Source: Pseudomonas sp. QS1027 (GTDB lineage Bacteria > Pseudomonadota > Gammaproteobacteria > Pseudomonadales > Pseudomonadaceae). From it: a stretch of DNA of 64,000 nucleotides. The position numbers were made by a program, and so were the translations under genes. Each line of letters opens with the position of its first letter. The first letter of the stretch is position 1. The notes under the pieces are model-generated. The model was not told the DNA's origin, did no database searches, and saw nothing but the letters and a program-made list of their open reading frames with translations. The stretch spans positions 62,001 through 126,000 of the forward strand of contig NZ_PHSU01000011.1 in assembly GCF_002814235.1 (NCBI RefSeq). The letters are read 5' to 3'. Of this stretch, positions 1-8,159 are shown piece after piece.

Positions 1-1
1 T

Positions 2-1297
2 GACCATTACTGGGTCAACGCCTATGTGACACCCGTTTTCGAAGGCAACCAGGTGATCGGCTACGAGTCGGTGCGGATCAAACCCACCGCCGAGCAGATC
101 CGCCGTGCCGAGGCGCTGTACCAGCGCATCAACCAGGGCAAGTCGGCCGTGCCGCAGCGCGACAAGTGGCTGCCGGTGCTGCAGGACTGGCTGCCGTTCA
201 TCCTGGTCAGCCAGGTCAGCTTCCTGATCGGCATCTGGCTCACTTCCTACTGGGGCTTCGCCCTCGCCGCGGCGATCTCGGTACCGCTCGGGCTGATGGG
301 CCTGAGCTGGCAGCAGCGCGGCCTCAAGCGCCTGTTGCAGCTGGCCGAACAGACCACCTCCGACCCGCTGATCGCGCAGATGTACACCGACAGCCGTGGT
401 GCCCAGGCCCGTCTGGAAATGTCCATCCTCAGCCAGGAAGCCCGTCTGAAAACCTGCCTGACCCGTTTGCAGGACACCGCCGAGCACCTGACCAGCCAGG
501 CGAAGAAGTCCGACGAACTGGCGCAGAAAAGCTCCACCGGCCTGGATCGCCAACGCCAGGAGACCGAGCAGGTGGCCACTGCTGTCAATGAGATGGCCGC
601 GACTACCCAGGAAGTCGCCAGCCACGTCCAGCGCACCGCCGATGCGACCCAGGAAGCCAATCGCCTGACCAGTCGCGGTCGCTCGATCGCCGGCGAAACC
701 CGCGAGGCCATCGAGCGCCTGTCGGTGGTGGTCGGCGAGACCGGCAGCACGGTCACGCAGTTGGCCAAGGACAGTGACGAGATCGGCGGCGTGGTCGATG
801 TGATCAAGGGCATTGCCGACCAGACCAACCTGCTGGCCTTGAACGCGGCGATTGAAGCGGCTCGTGCCGGGGAAATGGGTCGTGGTTTTGCGGTGGTTGC
901 CGATGAAGTGCGTCAACTGGCGCAACGCACCAGCGAATCCACCGGGCAGATCCACGCCCTGATCGCCAAGCTGCAGCAGACCGCCAGCAACGCCGTGCAA
1001 ACCATGGACGCCGGCCACCGCCAGGCCCAGGAAGGCGTGGCCCGGGTCATGGAGGCCGATGCGGCGCTGGTGGGGATCAGCGAAGCAGTAGCCAATATCA
1101 CCGACATGACCACCCAGATCGCCGCGGCCACCGAAGAACAAAGCTCGGTAGCCGAAGAGATCAGCCGCAATATCAGCACCATTGCGCAACTGGCCGACCA
1201 GACCTCGGAACAGGCCCACGACTCGGCGCACTTGAGCGAGGAGTTGACCCGCACCGCCAATACGCAGTATTCGTTGGTGGAGCGTTTTAACCGGTAA
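2..1297 (+). CDS. aer: Aerotaxis receptor Aer, methyl-accepting chemotaxis protein (5' end cut by window)
   Basis: The reading frame is already open at the window edge, so the N-terminus is missing. The first residues visible ([20 protein letters not shown]) match the end of the redox-sensing PAS domain of Aer-type receptors. A hydrophobic membrane anchor follows at about 190-310 nt. The rest is a cytoplasmic chemoreceptor signalling domain with the hairpin-tip motif [16 protein letters not shown] and the following [13 protein letters not shown]. Aer senses energy or oxygen status through FAD in the PAS domain and signals to CheA/CheW. In P. aeruginosa aer lies next to the cbb3 oxidase genes. 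Here about 18 kb of other genes separates it from ccoN. A strong terminator follows the stop codon. Confidence 0.9.
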   Translation, partial: DHYWVNAYVTPVFEGNQVIGYESVRIKPTAEQIRRAEALYQRINQGKSAVPQRDKWLPVLQDWLPFILVSQVSFLIGIWLTSYWGFALAAAISVPLGLMGLSWQQRGLKRLLQLAEQTTSDPLIAQMYTDSRGAQARLEMSILSQEARLKTCLTRLQDTAEHLTSQAKKSDELAQKSSTGLDRQRQETEQVATAVNEMAATTQEVASHVQRTADATQEANRLTSRGRSIAGETREAIERLSVVVGETGSTVTQLAKDSDEIGGVVDVIKGIADQTNLLALNAAIEAARAGEMGRGFAVVADEVRQLAQRTSESTGQIHALIAKLQQTASNAVQTMDAGHRQAQEGVARVMEADAALVGISEAVANITDMTTQIAAATEEQSSVAEEISRNISTIAQLADQTSEQAHDSAHLSEELTRTANTQYSLVERFNR

Positions 1298-1313
1298 TCG
1301 TTAACACAGCCTG

Positions 1314-1350
1314 AAAAACCCGATGATTAATAGTCATCGGGTTTTTTATT
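1314..1350 (+). terminator. Rho-independent terminator of aer
   Basis: An inverted repeat AAAAACCCGATGA / TCATCGGGTTTTT with a 7-nt loop runs into a T tract 17 nt after the aer stop codon. It is a textbook intrinsic terminator. Confidence 0.9.
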
Positions 1351-1380
1351 GCCTGAAGAAAGTCAATCGACTCCATTTTT

Positions 1381-1400
1381 AAAGTAAGAAACTTCCTAAA
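1381..1400. promoter_or_regulatory. BvgA/EvgA-like operator, copy 1
   Basis: AAAGTAAGAAACTTCCTAAA contains the imperfect inverted repeat TAAGAA-AC-TTCCTA. It differs by one base from what I recall of the primary BvgA site in the Bordetella fhaB promoter (TAAGAAATTTCCTA). It lies about 250 bp upstream of the first Ig-like gene. Near-identical 20-bp copies occur at 5907, 48290 and 48418. That the regulator at 48527 binds here is inference. Confidence 0.6.
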
Positions 1401-1458
1401 ATATAAAAGCCTTTAACTGACATAACCTGACTCCATCAAAACCGCCCCTGCAAAACCC

Positions 1459-1487
1459 TTGACAACTTCAAACCGTTACTATTCGTT
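1459..1487 (+). promoter_or_regulatory. Possible promoter of the first Ig-like gene
   Basis: TTGACA at 1459-1464 is followed by ACTTCAAAC and a TACTATT stretch. The same order, TTGACA, TTCAAAC, CTATT, occurs upstream of the second Ig-like gene at 5990-6015, at nearly the same distance from the operator (78 against 83 bp). The spacing to a -10 box is not canonical, so the transcription start is uncertain. Confidence 0.35.
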
Positions 1488-1651
1488 AAAGCCCAGGCAT
1501 GACATCCCATAGATAGTTACTACCCACTTGAGACGTTCATGCCTTATTTGCCAGATCAGCACGCGTCGACACAAAACACTCACAATAATCGGTAACGCGT
1601 CTGACCGTGAAACGACCTGACAACACTCAATTAGATAGCAGGACTATCCTT

Positions 1652-3505
1652 ATGATGGATCAAGTAAACACCCTACAGTCTCGCTTCATGAAAGAGGACC
1701 TTATCGCCCCCCGTGTCGAGCAAGCCGCCCCGGAGGATGGGCTGCTGCCAGTCGGCGAGCTTGACCGCCCTCTCTCGGTTTCCCTGCCACTGTGGCCGAA
1801 TGCACGACCCGATGACCTCTATCAACTCACCTGGAACAACGCATTGATTGGCGACCCCATTCAACTGCTTCCCCCTCTGCAACCTGGCGATATCCTGTAT
1901 GCGCACATCCCGGTCAGCGCACTCATCGTCGAAGGAACCTATCAACTCGGTTATCGAATCACTACAGGTCCGGGCGCCATCACCTATCTGTCGCCAACCA
2001 CGACCCTGGTCATTGATCGCAGTCCACCCGGTGGCACTCTTCTCGCCGCCCCTATCCTTCCACCGGTCGCCCTCGATGGCCTGGGCAACAGTGAACTGGT
2101 CGCCCTGGGCAACCAACTCACCGTCACGGTGCCCGGTTACTTCGACATGCAGTGGGGCGATGTCATTCAAAGTTACTGGGGCGAACAGGCCGGCCCCAGT
2201 CATACCGTACAAGCCGATCAACCCGGCAGCGACAAAGTCCGGCTCAGTGTCGACCGGCGTTTCCTCGAGCGCCTGGGCAACGGCGAGTTCGCCCTCGGTT
2301 ACAGCGTCCGCGATCGTGCCGGCAATACCTCCGTGCGCTCGCAAGCGGTCATGCTCAAGTTGCAGTTGCAGCAGGCACCGGCCAACCTGCAAGCGCCCGT
2401 GGCCCTGCAACTCGAAAACGGCCAGGTCCATGATGCACAGGCCCGCATCGGCGTGAAGATCGCGGTGCCCACCTATCAGCATGTCGCCATCGGCGACGAA
2501 ATCTGCGTGCTGTGGAACGGCGAACGCGCCGCCGCCAGGCGGATCATCAGCGCCCACGAGCTGGACAAGCCTTTGCTGCTGAACGTCATGGCGCGTTATC
2601 TGGTGATTTCCCGCCACGGCGACGGCCCGGCCCGGCTGACCTACCAGGTACGCCGCAATGGCGAGGTGTTCACCTCGCCGGAGCTGGAACTCGAGGTTTT
2701 TTTGCAGTTGCCCGGCCCGCAGGACCCGACCCCGCAGACACTGGTCAACGAGGCCCTCGCCGCGCCGGTGATCAAGGGCAAGAATCCCCATGGCCGGCGA
2801 CTGGACAATTACCTGGATGAAGACAACGCCCAACTTTCGGCCGACGCGGTCATCGCCTGGCGCAAGGCGTTCCAGGCCGGCGACCGGATCAACCTGTTCT
2901 GGGGCCAGTCCAGCCAACCGCTGGTACACCCGATTACCCCTCGTGATGTCGAGGCCGCCTGCTATCTGGTGATCAACGTACCGAACAGCCTGATTGCCGA
3001 ACAAGGCTGTGGCGTCGATATCAGCGTGCAGTACACCGTGACCCGGGCAGGCAATCCGAACACCTCCTACTCGCCCAAGCAATCGGTCGCGGTGATCTTC
3101 CAGATGCAATTGCCGGGCGGCTCGACGGGCCTGATGGAGCCGGTCTTCAGCGCGGCCAACGTGCTGAATGTAGTAGACCCGCGCCGTGACCCGGAGGGCA
3201 CGGTGGTGCTGATCAGCCCCTACCGCAACATGAAAGTCGGTGACCGCATCGTCCTGCGCTTTTGCGGCTTCGACGCCCTCACCGGGGGCAACGAGATCGA
3301 GGCCGCGACCTTCAGCACCGAACGCCTGGTCAGCGAGCACGAGCTGCGCCACGGCTGCCGGCTGCGGATCCCCCTGGCACGCCTGATGGCCATCGAGCAT
3401 GGCCGTGGCCGGGCGCGTTATGAGGTGATCAGCGAACTGGGACGGGTCACCTCATTGCCCGCCGATGTCTATATCTCGTCACGCGCGACCGTGATGGCGC
3501 GCTGA
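1652..3505 (+). CDS. Modular Ig-like repeat protein A (617 aa), function unknown
   Basis: The protein is built from five beta-rich modules of about 115-125 residues, recognisable by recurring phrases: DGLLPVGELDRPL, YQLTWNNALIGD, GDVIQSYWGE, RDRAGNTSVRS, RAGNPNTSYSPKQS, PYRNMKVGDRI. The same modules in the same order make up the gene at 6136, and subsets form those at 8160 and 9674 and the end of the giant gene at 11312. I chose the ATG at 1652 because AGCAGGA lies 8 nt upstream; GTG 1607 is the alternative. There is no signal peptide, membrane segment or catalytic motif, so how it would reach the surface is unclear. Ig-like modules usually serve adhesion or binding, but no function can be assigned. 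Confidence 0.85.
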   Translation: MMDQVNTLQSRFMKEDLIAPRVEQAAPEDGLLPVGELDRPLSVSLPLWPNARPDDLYQLTWNNALIGDPIQLLPPLQPGDILYAHIPVSALIVEGTYQLGYRITTGPGAITYLSPTTTLVIDRSPPGGTLLAAPILPPVALDGLGNSELVALGNQLTVTVPGYFDMQWGDVIQSYWGEQAGPSHTVQADQPGSDKVRLSVDRRFLERLGNGEFALGYSVRDRAGNTSVRSQAVMLKLQLQQAPANLQAPVALQLENGQVHDAQARIGVKIAVPTYQHVAIGDEICVLWNGERAAARRIISAHELDKPLLLNVMARYLVISRHGDGPARLTYQVRRNGEVFTSPELELEVFLQLPGPQDPTPQTLVNEALAAPVIKGKNPHGRRLDNYLDEDNAQLSADAVIAWRKAFQAGDRINLFWGQSSQPLVHPITPRDVEAACYLVINVPNSLIAEQGCGVDISVQYTVTRAGNPNTSYSPKQSVAVIFQMQLPGGSTGLMEPVFSAANVLNVVDPRRDPEGTVVLISPYRNMKVGDRIVLRFCGFDALTGGNEIEAATFSTERLVSEHELRHGCRLRIPLARLMAIEHGRGRARYEVISELGRVTSLPADVYISSRATVMAR

Positions 3506-3521
3506 GCGCCAGCCATGAAAA

Positions 3522-3551
3522 AAGCCCTCGGCGATCCTTCGTCGAGGGCTT
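3522..3551 (-). terminator. Bidirectional terminator between convergent genes
   Basis: AAGCCCTCG / CGAGGGCTT form a 9-bp stem between the Ig-like gene and the autotransporter. Read on the minus strand it ends in a T6 tract, so it mainly serves the autotransporter. It can also stop transcripts from the left. Confidence 0.8.
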
Positions 3552-3583
3552 CGGATCAAAGCGGTCGTCTATGACCGCGCGGA

Positions 3584-5830
3584 TCAGAACGCGTAGCGCA
3601 GGCCGAGATTGACACCCCAGGGCTGCTCGATGTGCTCGCCCTTCATGTAATCGAAATCGGCGTGCAGTTGCAGGTCTGTCGACAGCGCGGCGGAGACCCC
3701 CACGCCCAATTCGCCACGGGTGCCGAACAGGCTGTTATCGAAGGCCGTGTCATTGACCTTCACCGTATTGTCGTTGCGGGAAAACTCATGGGCCATGGCC
3801 ACCCGCAGATACGGCTGCAACAGACCGCCGTCGCGCAGTTCAAGGTTTCGCCCCAGGGTCGCGCCGGCCTTGCCGAGCACGGAGACGGTGCGGTCGTTAT
3901 CCGCTCGCAGGCCGTTGTCCAACTGGTAGCTGCCGCCCTTGACCAGGACCGAGGACAACTGGGCGTAAGGCTCGACAAAGACGTCGTCACGCAGCTTGAT
4001 GTGTTTGCCGAACTCCAGCGAAGCACCATAGGCGAAGTTGTCGTAGTCACCCTTGGCCTTGGTGCCGTTGGTCATCCTGACATCGGCCTGGTTATCGAAA
4101 CGGTTCAACTTGAGCACGCCGTCGAGGTAATAACCGTCGTCCCGCAGCCAGGTGCCGTAGGCGCCGAGGGAGTAGCTGTCGACCGTGGCGGAGGTGCCGC
4201 GATTGAGGCTCAGGTCGGAACGGCTGTGACCGGCCATGACCCCGACCAGCAACTGCCCGTCGCTGACCGGCACGGGCAGATCGGCCCCGAAAGACAAGCC
4301 TTTCTGACGCTGCTTGTAGCCGAATCCCGCTTCGGCGGTGACGTTGTACTGGTTGCCGTAGCTGCGGACCCAGCCGCCACCCTCGCCATTGGTTCGGATT
4401 TCCCCCATGCGGCTGCGCAAGGTCGCCAACTCGCCATACCAGATGGTCGGCCCGACGTTGAACAGCGCCAGCGAGGCCTCGGTCGAGGGACTGATGGTCT
4501 TGCCGGAGCCGACGATAAACCAGTCATCGCCCTGCTTCTCCAACTGATAGGAATAGACCCCCAGGTCAATGCTGCCGCCGACCACTTCGAACAGCGCATC
4601 GCCGCCTTCGGTATGCACCACGTGCAAGGGCGTGATCTCCGGGGAGTTGGGCTCCAGCCCGGTGTTCTGGACATTCAGCAGGAAGTTGCCGTGGGCCTCG
4701 CCGTTGATGTCCAGCTTGTCGCCCGTGTTGTCCATCAGGTTGACGTGCATATTGAACATCCCGGTCCCGGACAACTCGCCCAGCGACAGGGTGTAGAACT
4801 GCTCGGCCGAGCCCAGGGTCACGCTGCCGCCGTCCATGGACAGCGACTTGACCTCGGCATCGCCGGTCAGCGTCCAGTTCGCCCGACTGTTGATCGCCAC
4901 GCTGTTGGTGTTGATCAGGTTGCCGAACAGTCGCGCGCCGTTTTGCAGGGTGACATCCAGGGTGCTGCTGTCGTCGGCCACCAGGTCGCCGCGCAGCAGG
5001 CTGTTGTCGGCGGTGAAACCGACGTTACTGGCCCCCGTGACATCCAGCAAGACACCGTTGCCGGACAGCAGGTTCGCGCCGTTCTGTACGGTGATGTTCG
5101 CAATCGTGGCTTCAACCGCCGAGATGGCCGGGCCGGCAAGGCCTTCTATCGTCGAGTTGTCGACCACGATGTTGGCTTCCCGGGGAATGATCGGCCCGCC
5201 CGGCGCAGCCGTCCGGCCATCGAGTTGCAAGCCGATTGAATCACCCTGCACATGGCTGTTGTTGGTCATGGTCAGCGTGGCACCAAGCAATTTGATCCCG
5301 ACGCCCCCCACCCCGCCGAAGTCGCTGCCGAACACCCGGGTATTGTCGAGGCTCAGTTGCCCCAGCGCGGCCACGGCAATTCCAATTCCGGCCCCGGACA
5401 ACGTACTGTCCTGGATAGTTGCCCTGGAGGCAGTTGTCGTGCCCGCCGACGTCACGGTGCTCAGTTCGAGTGCCGTGCCGGTATCGTTGCGCACCTGTGC
5501 GTCATTGAGGGTCGCCCTGGCGCCCCCCAGGTGGATGCCTCCGGTGACCTCACCGCCATTGACCCTCACCTGGGAGGTCGATCCGTCGGCCCTGACGCGG
5601 GTCGCGGCGCCGCCGTCGACAATTTCCAAGATGCCGCCATTGATCACCTGCCATGACGTGGCCTCACTCTCGGCCGTAACCGTTTCCCGGCGATTGTCCA
5701 CTACCCCCTGGGGCTCATTGTTCGAAGCGTCTTGCGCCAGACTCACCGGGGAACCCAATACGGCCCCCATGAGGCAGGCGATTTTCCCGAGGCCTGTATA
5801 CGGGACCAATCGATAAGTCGTGCGTAACAT
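3584..5830 (-). CDS. Autotransporter (type Va) with beta-helix passenger, 748 aa
   Basis: I placed the start at the ATG at 5830 because GGAGAAGAAG precedes it and it opens a good signal peptide (MLRTTYRL... ending SLA before QD, about residue 38). Longer in-frame starts up to 5968 would run over the operator at 5907. Residues about 40-460 are Asn/Gly/Ser/Thr-rich with repeated short strands (ANITVQNGANLLSGNG, DVTLQNGARLFGN), typical of a pertactin-like right-handed helix. Residues about 465-748 form the 12-strand outer-membrane barrel, ending in NLGLRYAF with the terminal Phe needed for BAM recognition. No protease triad or RGD motif was noticed. It is divergent from the second Ig-like gene and shares its regulatory region. 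Adhesin is the likeliest role. Confidence 0.9.
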   Translation of the reverse strand: MLRTTYRLVPYTGLGKIACLMGAVLGSPVSLAQDASNNEPQGVVDNRRETVTAESEATSWQVINGGILEIVDGGAATRVRADGSTSQVRVNGGEVTGGIHLGGARATLNDAQVRNDTGTALELSTVTSAGTTTASRATIQDSTLSGAGIGIAVAALGQLSLDNTRVFGSDFGGVGGVGIKLLGATLTMTNNSHVQGDSIGLQLDGRTAAPGGPIIPREANIVVDNSTIEGLAGPAISAVEATIANITVQNGANLLSGNGVLLDVTGASNVGFTADNSLLRGDLVADDSSTLDVTLQNGARLFGNLINTNSVAINSRANWTLTGDAEVKSLSMDGGSVTLGSAEQFYTLSLGELSGTGMFNMHVNLMDNTGDKLDINGEAHGNFLLNVQNTGLEPNSPEITPLHVVHTEGGDALFEVVGGSIDLGVYSYQLEKQGDDWFIVGSGKTISPSTEASLALFNVGPTIWYGELATLRSRMGEIRTNGEGGGWVRSYGNQYNVTAEAGFGYKQRQKGLSFGADLPVPVSDGQLLVGVMAGHSRSDLSLNRGTSATVDSYSLGAYGTWLRDDGYYLDGVLKLNRFDNQADVRMTNGTKAKGDYDNFAYGASLEFGKHIKLRDDVFVEPYAQLSSVLVKGGSYQLDNGLRADNDRTVSVLGKAGATLGRNLELRDGGLLQPYLRVAMAHEFSRNDNTVKVNDTAFDNSLFGTRGELGVGVSAALSTDLQLHADFDYMKGEHIEQPWGVNLGLRYAF

Positions 5831-5906
5831 TACTTCTTCTCCACCAAACAGAAGTAATAGTTTGATAAGGCTCGACCCCGATTTAATATTAAAAAAGGCC
5901 GTCAAA

Positions 5907-5926
5907 AAAGTAGGAACCTTCCTAAA
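5907..5926. promoter_or_regulatory. BvgA/EvgA-like operator, copy 2
   Basis: AAAGTAGGAACCTTCCTAAA has the perfect inverted repeat TAGGAA-CC-TTCCTA. It lies 77 bp upstream of the autotransporter start on one side and about 210 bp upstream of the second Ig-like gene on the other, so it could serve both. It matches the copies at 1381, 48290 and 48418. Confidence 0.65.
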
Positions 5927-5989
5927 TAACGCAAGATATATTCCCACAAGAAAATCTTGTTTTCGCACACTCCAACTTCTAAAAATCGC

Positions 5990-6016
5990 TTGACACTTTT
6001 CAAACTTCTCTATTAC
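5990..6016 (+). promoter_or_regulatory. Possible promoter of the second Ig-like gene
   Basis: TTGACA at 5990-5995 is followed by CTTTTCAAACTTC and CTATTAC. The block resembles 1459-1487, at a similar distance from its operator. The 15-nt spacer to TATTAC is short for a sigma-70 promoter, which fits an activator-dependent promoter but does not prove one. Confidence 0.35.
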
Positions 6017-6028
6017 GTGAGTTCCAGA

Positions 6029-6042
6029 TAGGAAAACGCCTA
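6029..6042. promoter_or_regulatory. Degenerate BvgA-like inverted repeat
   Basis: TAGGAAAACGCCTA has the 14-bp geometry of the operator at 5911-5924 with only the outer TAGG / CCTA arms conserved. It may be a secondary site downstream of the TTGACA box. Confidence 0.35.
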
Positions 6043-6135
6043 TCGATAAAACCTGAAGTAAGGCGACCCTGACTCGTCAATATCCGACAGCCTCAGCCGT
6101 CTTATCTTCGACCATTTCCAATCAGGAACAGAAAT

Positions 6136-8040
6136 ATGTGCACGAACAAAAAACGCCTTATTCTTACTCAAAATAGTTACACCCGAGCCAACCATAAAGA
6201 GCTGGATAAACCCGATGTAGCGAGTGCTTTTCCAGATGGTTTATTGCCCCTGAGTGCACTCAACGCGCCACTTCCTGTCACCTTTAAATTATGGGACGAC
6301 GCCACGACCGACCAGACCTATCAATTGTTCTGGGAAGGCGATGGCGTTGGCGAGCGCACCGACGTCCTCGATGAAGACCTGGCAAACCCGGAGACCTATC
6401 TGAGCCTGGATATTCCCGTGGAGTTTCTGGTTGAGAAGAATGACCCGGCCAATCCAAGCGATAAGAAATACAAACTCAAATATCAGATCTACGACAAAAT
6501 CAGCCAAGAGGAAACCGACTCGTTCGAGACCCTGATCGAGGTCGACACCACCCGTCCCGGCCTGCCAAGCCATGGCCCGATGGCCTTCCCCCGGGAAGTC
6601 GATGATGGCCTGACCTCGGCGGAGTTGACCGCACTGGGCAATAGTCTCGATGTCATGGTGACCAGTTACAGCACCATGGCCGAGGGTGATTTCATCGAGA
6701 CGTTCTGGGGCACTATTCCGGGCCCCACAGCCACGGTGCAGATGAACGATATCGAGTTGGAGGAAGTCCCCCTGTCCTTCACTCGCACCTTTCTTGAAAG
6801 CGTCGAGTCCCAGGTCGGCAACATCCTCTCGGATGTGACCTATATCATCACCGACCGTGCCGGCAACGTCTCGCCACGCTCCATGGCGCGGCAGATCCGC
6901 TTGCTGCTGGCCGAGATCCCGGACGATCTGCCGCGGCCGATCGTCGAACAGGCCAGCCCCGCACAAGGTGGCCTGATCGACTACAACGATGCGATCACCG
7001 GCGTCACCGTCGAGATCCCCCATTACCTGGGTGCCCTGCCCGAGGACCTGGTCACGCTGTATTGGGGCGACAGCAACCCGTTGCCGGCCATTCCGGTCCA
7101 GGACGGCGAGGAAGACAACGATCCGATTCTTTCGCCAGTCCTGCAATTCGACATCATCAATCGTTTCCCCGAGGCCACGGTCAATGTCCACTATGAAGTA
7201 CGCCGCAACGGCCAACTGGTGGGTACCTCGCTGGTGCTGCCGGTGGATGTCTACCTGACCCTGCCCGTCCCGGAGGAACGCCTGCAGCCCTTGACGATCC
7301 AGGGCACCAGCGACAACCCCAACCGCGACGACAACTTCATCGACCCGGACGACTACGAGCTGGATGGGCGGGCGATCTTCCGTTGGGTCAACGGCCTGCG
7401 GGTCGACGACTACATCAATCTGCACTGGGGCCAGCAGGTGGTGCCGCAGTGGCATCAGATCACCCAGGAGGACTTCAACGCCGGTGTCGACTTCGATATC
7501 GAGGTAGCCAATACGGTGATCAAGCTGGAGGGTACCGGTGCCGCCATTCCAGTGACCTACACCATCACCCGCGACACCAACCCCAACCCGGCGCTGGCAC
7601 CGACCCAACCGGTGGTGGTGCGCTCGAAAATGGAACAACCCGGTGGCGATATCGGCCTTCTGGAACCGGTGTTCACCCGACTGTCCGACGCCGGTCATGT
7701 CATTCCGAGCCTGAGTCCGGACGGCACGCCGGTATTGGTCAGGCCTTATGAGAATATCCGGCTCTACCACGACATTGCCCTGACGTTCAAAGGGTTTGAA
7801 CTGGACGGAACGCCTATCCCGGACGCGCTCTATGAAAAGACCGATACGATCAACCCGACCAATATCGACACGGGCCTGACCTTTCTGATTCCGCTCGCCA
7901 AGTTGATCAGCATTTGCAAAGGTTATGCAGAAGTCACTTATCGGGTCGAACCGCGTCCTGAACATAACCAGGAACCGGCCAACTCGTTGATGGGCTCGGC
8001 CCCGGTCAGCATGAACCGGCCCGGTGTAGGTTGTAGTTAA
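6136..8040 (+). CDS. Modular Ig-like repeat protein B (634 aa), function unknown
   Basis: This is a full-length paralogue of the protein at 1652, with the same five modules in the same order: DGLLPLSALNAPLPVTF, FIETFWGTIPGP, DRAGNVSPRSMA, YEVRRNGQLVGTS, INLHWGQQVVPQW and PYENIRLYHDIALTFKGFE. The ATG at 6136 has AGGAA 7 nt upstream. The protein is rich in Asp and Glu. It has no signal peptide, transmembrane helix or recognisable catalytic motif. The first 400 nt are visibly more AT-rich than the rest. A 119-nt gap separates it from the next paralogue, so the genes at 6136, 8160 and 9674 may form one transcription unit under the regulatory region at 5831-6135. Confidence 0.85.
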   Translation: MCTNKKRLILTQNSYTRANHKELDKPDVASAFPDGLLPLSALNAPLPVTFKLWDDATTDQTYQLFWEGDGVGERTDVLDEDLANPETYLSLDIPVEFLVEKNDPANPSDKKYKLKYQIYDKISQEETDSFETLIEVDTTRPGLPSHGPMAFPREVDDGLTSAELTALGNSLDVMVTSYSTMAEGDFIETFWGTIPGPTATVQMNDIELEEVPLSFTRTFLESVESQVGNILSDVTYIITDRAGNVSPRSMARQIRLLLAEIPDDLPRPIVEQASPAQGGLIDYNDAITGVTVEIPHYLGALPEDLVTLYWGDSNPLPAIPVQDGEEDNDPILSPVLQFDIINRFPEATVNVHYEVRRNGQLVGTSLVLPVDVYLTLPVPEERLQPLTIQGTSDNPNRDDNFIDPDDYELDGRAIFRWVNGLRVDDYINLHWGQQVVPQWHQITQEDFNAGVDFDIEVANTVIKLEGTGAAIPVTYTITRDTNPNPALAPTQPVVVRSKMEQPGGDIGLLEPVFTRLSDAGHVIPSLSPDGTPVLVRPYENIRLYHDIALTFKGFELDGTPIPDALYEKTDTINPTNIDTGLTFLIPLAKLISICKGYAEVTYRVEPRPEHNQEPANSLMGSAPVSMNRPGVGCS

Positions 8041-8082
8041 CGCAGCAAAGTTACACCCACCTGAAAACCCGACAAGCCCTTT

Positions 8083-8098
8083 ATAAGTTAATACTTAT
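8083..8098. repeat. AT-rich inverted repeat before the third Ig-like gene
   Basis: ATAAGT-TAAT-ACTTAT forms a perfect 6-bp inverted repeat in the 119-bp gap between two paralogues. It could be an operator or part of a promoter. It is not followed by a T tract, so it is not an obvious terminator. Confidence 0.3.
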
Positions 8099-8159
8099 CA
8101 AGCGCCTCAGTGTGTCTGCGGCCTTCTCTGGACGGCCGCATTCAAACAAGGAAATCCCT

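Larger units (their letters stand above)
1298..1651. other. Intergenic region aer / first Ig-like gene
   Basis: This AT-rich stretch holds the aer terminator, the BvgA-like element at 1381-1400 and a TTGACA box at 1459. No further gene was seen. A GTG at 1607 could extend the downstream gene by 15 codons but has no good ribosome binding site. Confidence 0.7.
5831..6135. other. Divergent regulatory region autotransporter / second Ig-like gene
   Basis: This 305-bp AT-rich stretch holds one perfect and one degenerate BvgA-like inverted repeat, a TTGACA box and a CAAGAAAATCTTG inverted repeat near 5947-5959. No gene was seen. It probably contains the promoters of both divergent genes. Confidence 0.7.

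Noticed and set aside
1607..1651. GTG start for the first Ig-like protein
   Set aside because: No ribosome binding site is visible and the paralogues lack these 15 residues. ATG 1652 has AGCAGGA upstream.
1673..3400. Long open frames antisense to the Ig-like genes and to ccoN, including one of over 500 codons here
   Set aside because: High-GC codon bias opens the opposite frames. Their products are low-complexity and lack ribosome binding sites, while the sense frames show clear family modules.
5831..5968. N-terminal extension of the autotransporter to 5968
   Set aside because: It would place coding sequence over the BvgA-like operator and bury the signal peptide. ATG 5830 has a good ribosome binding site.
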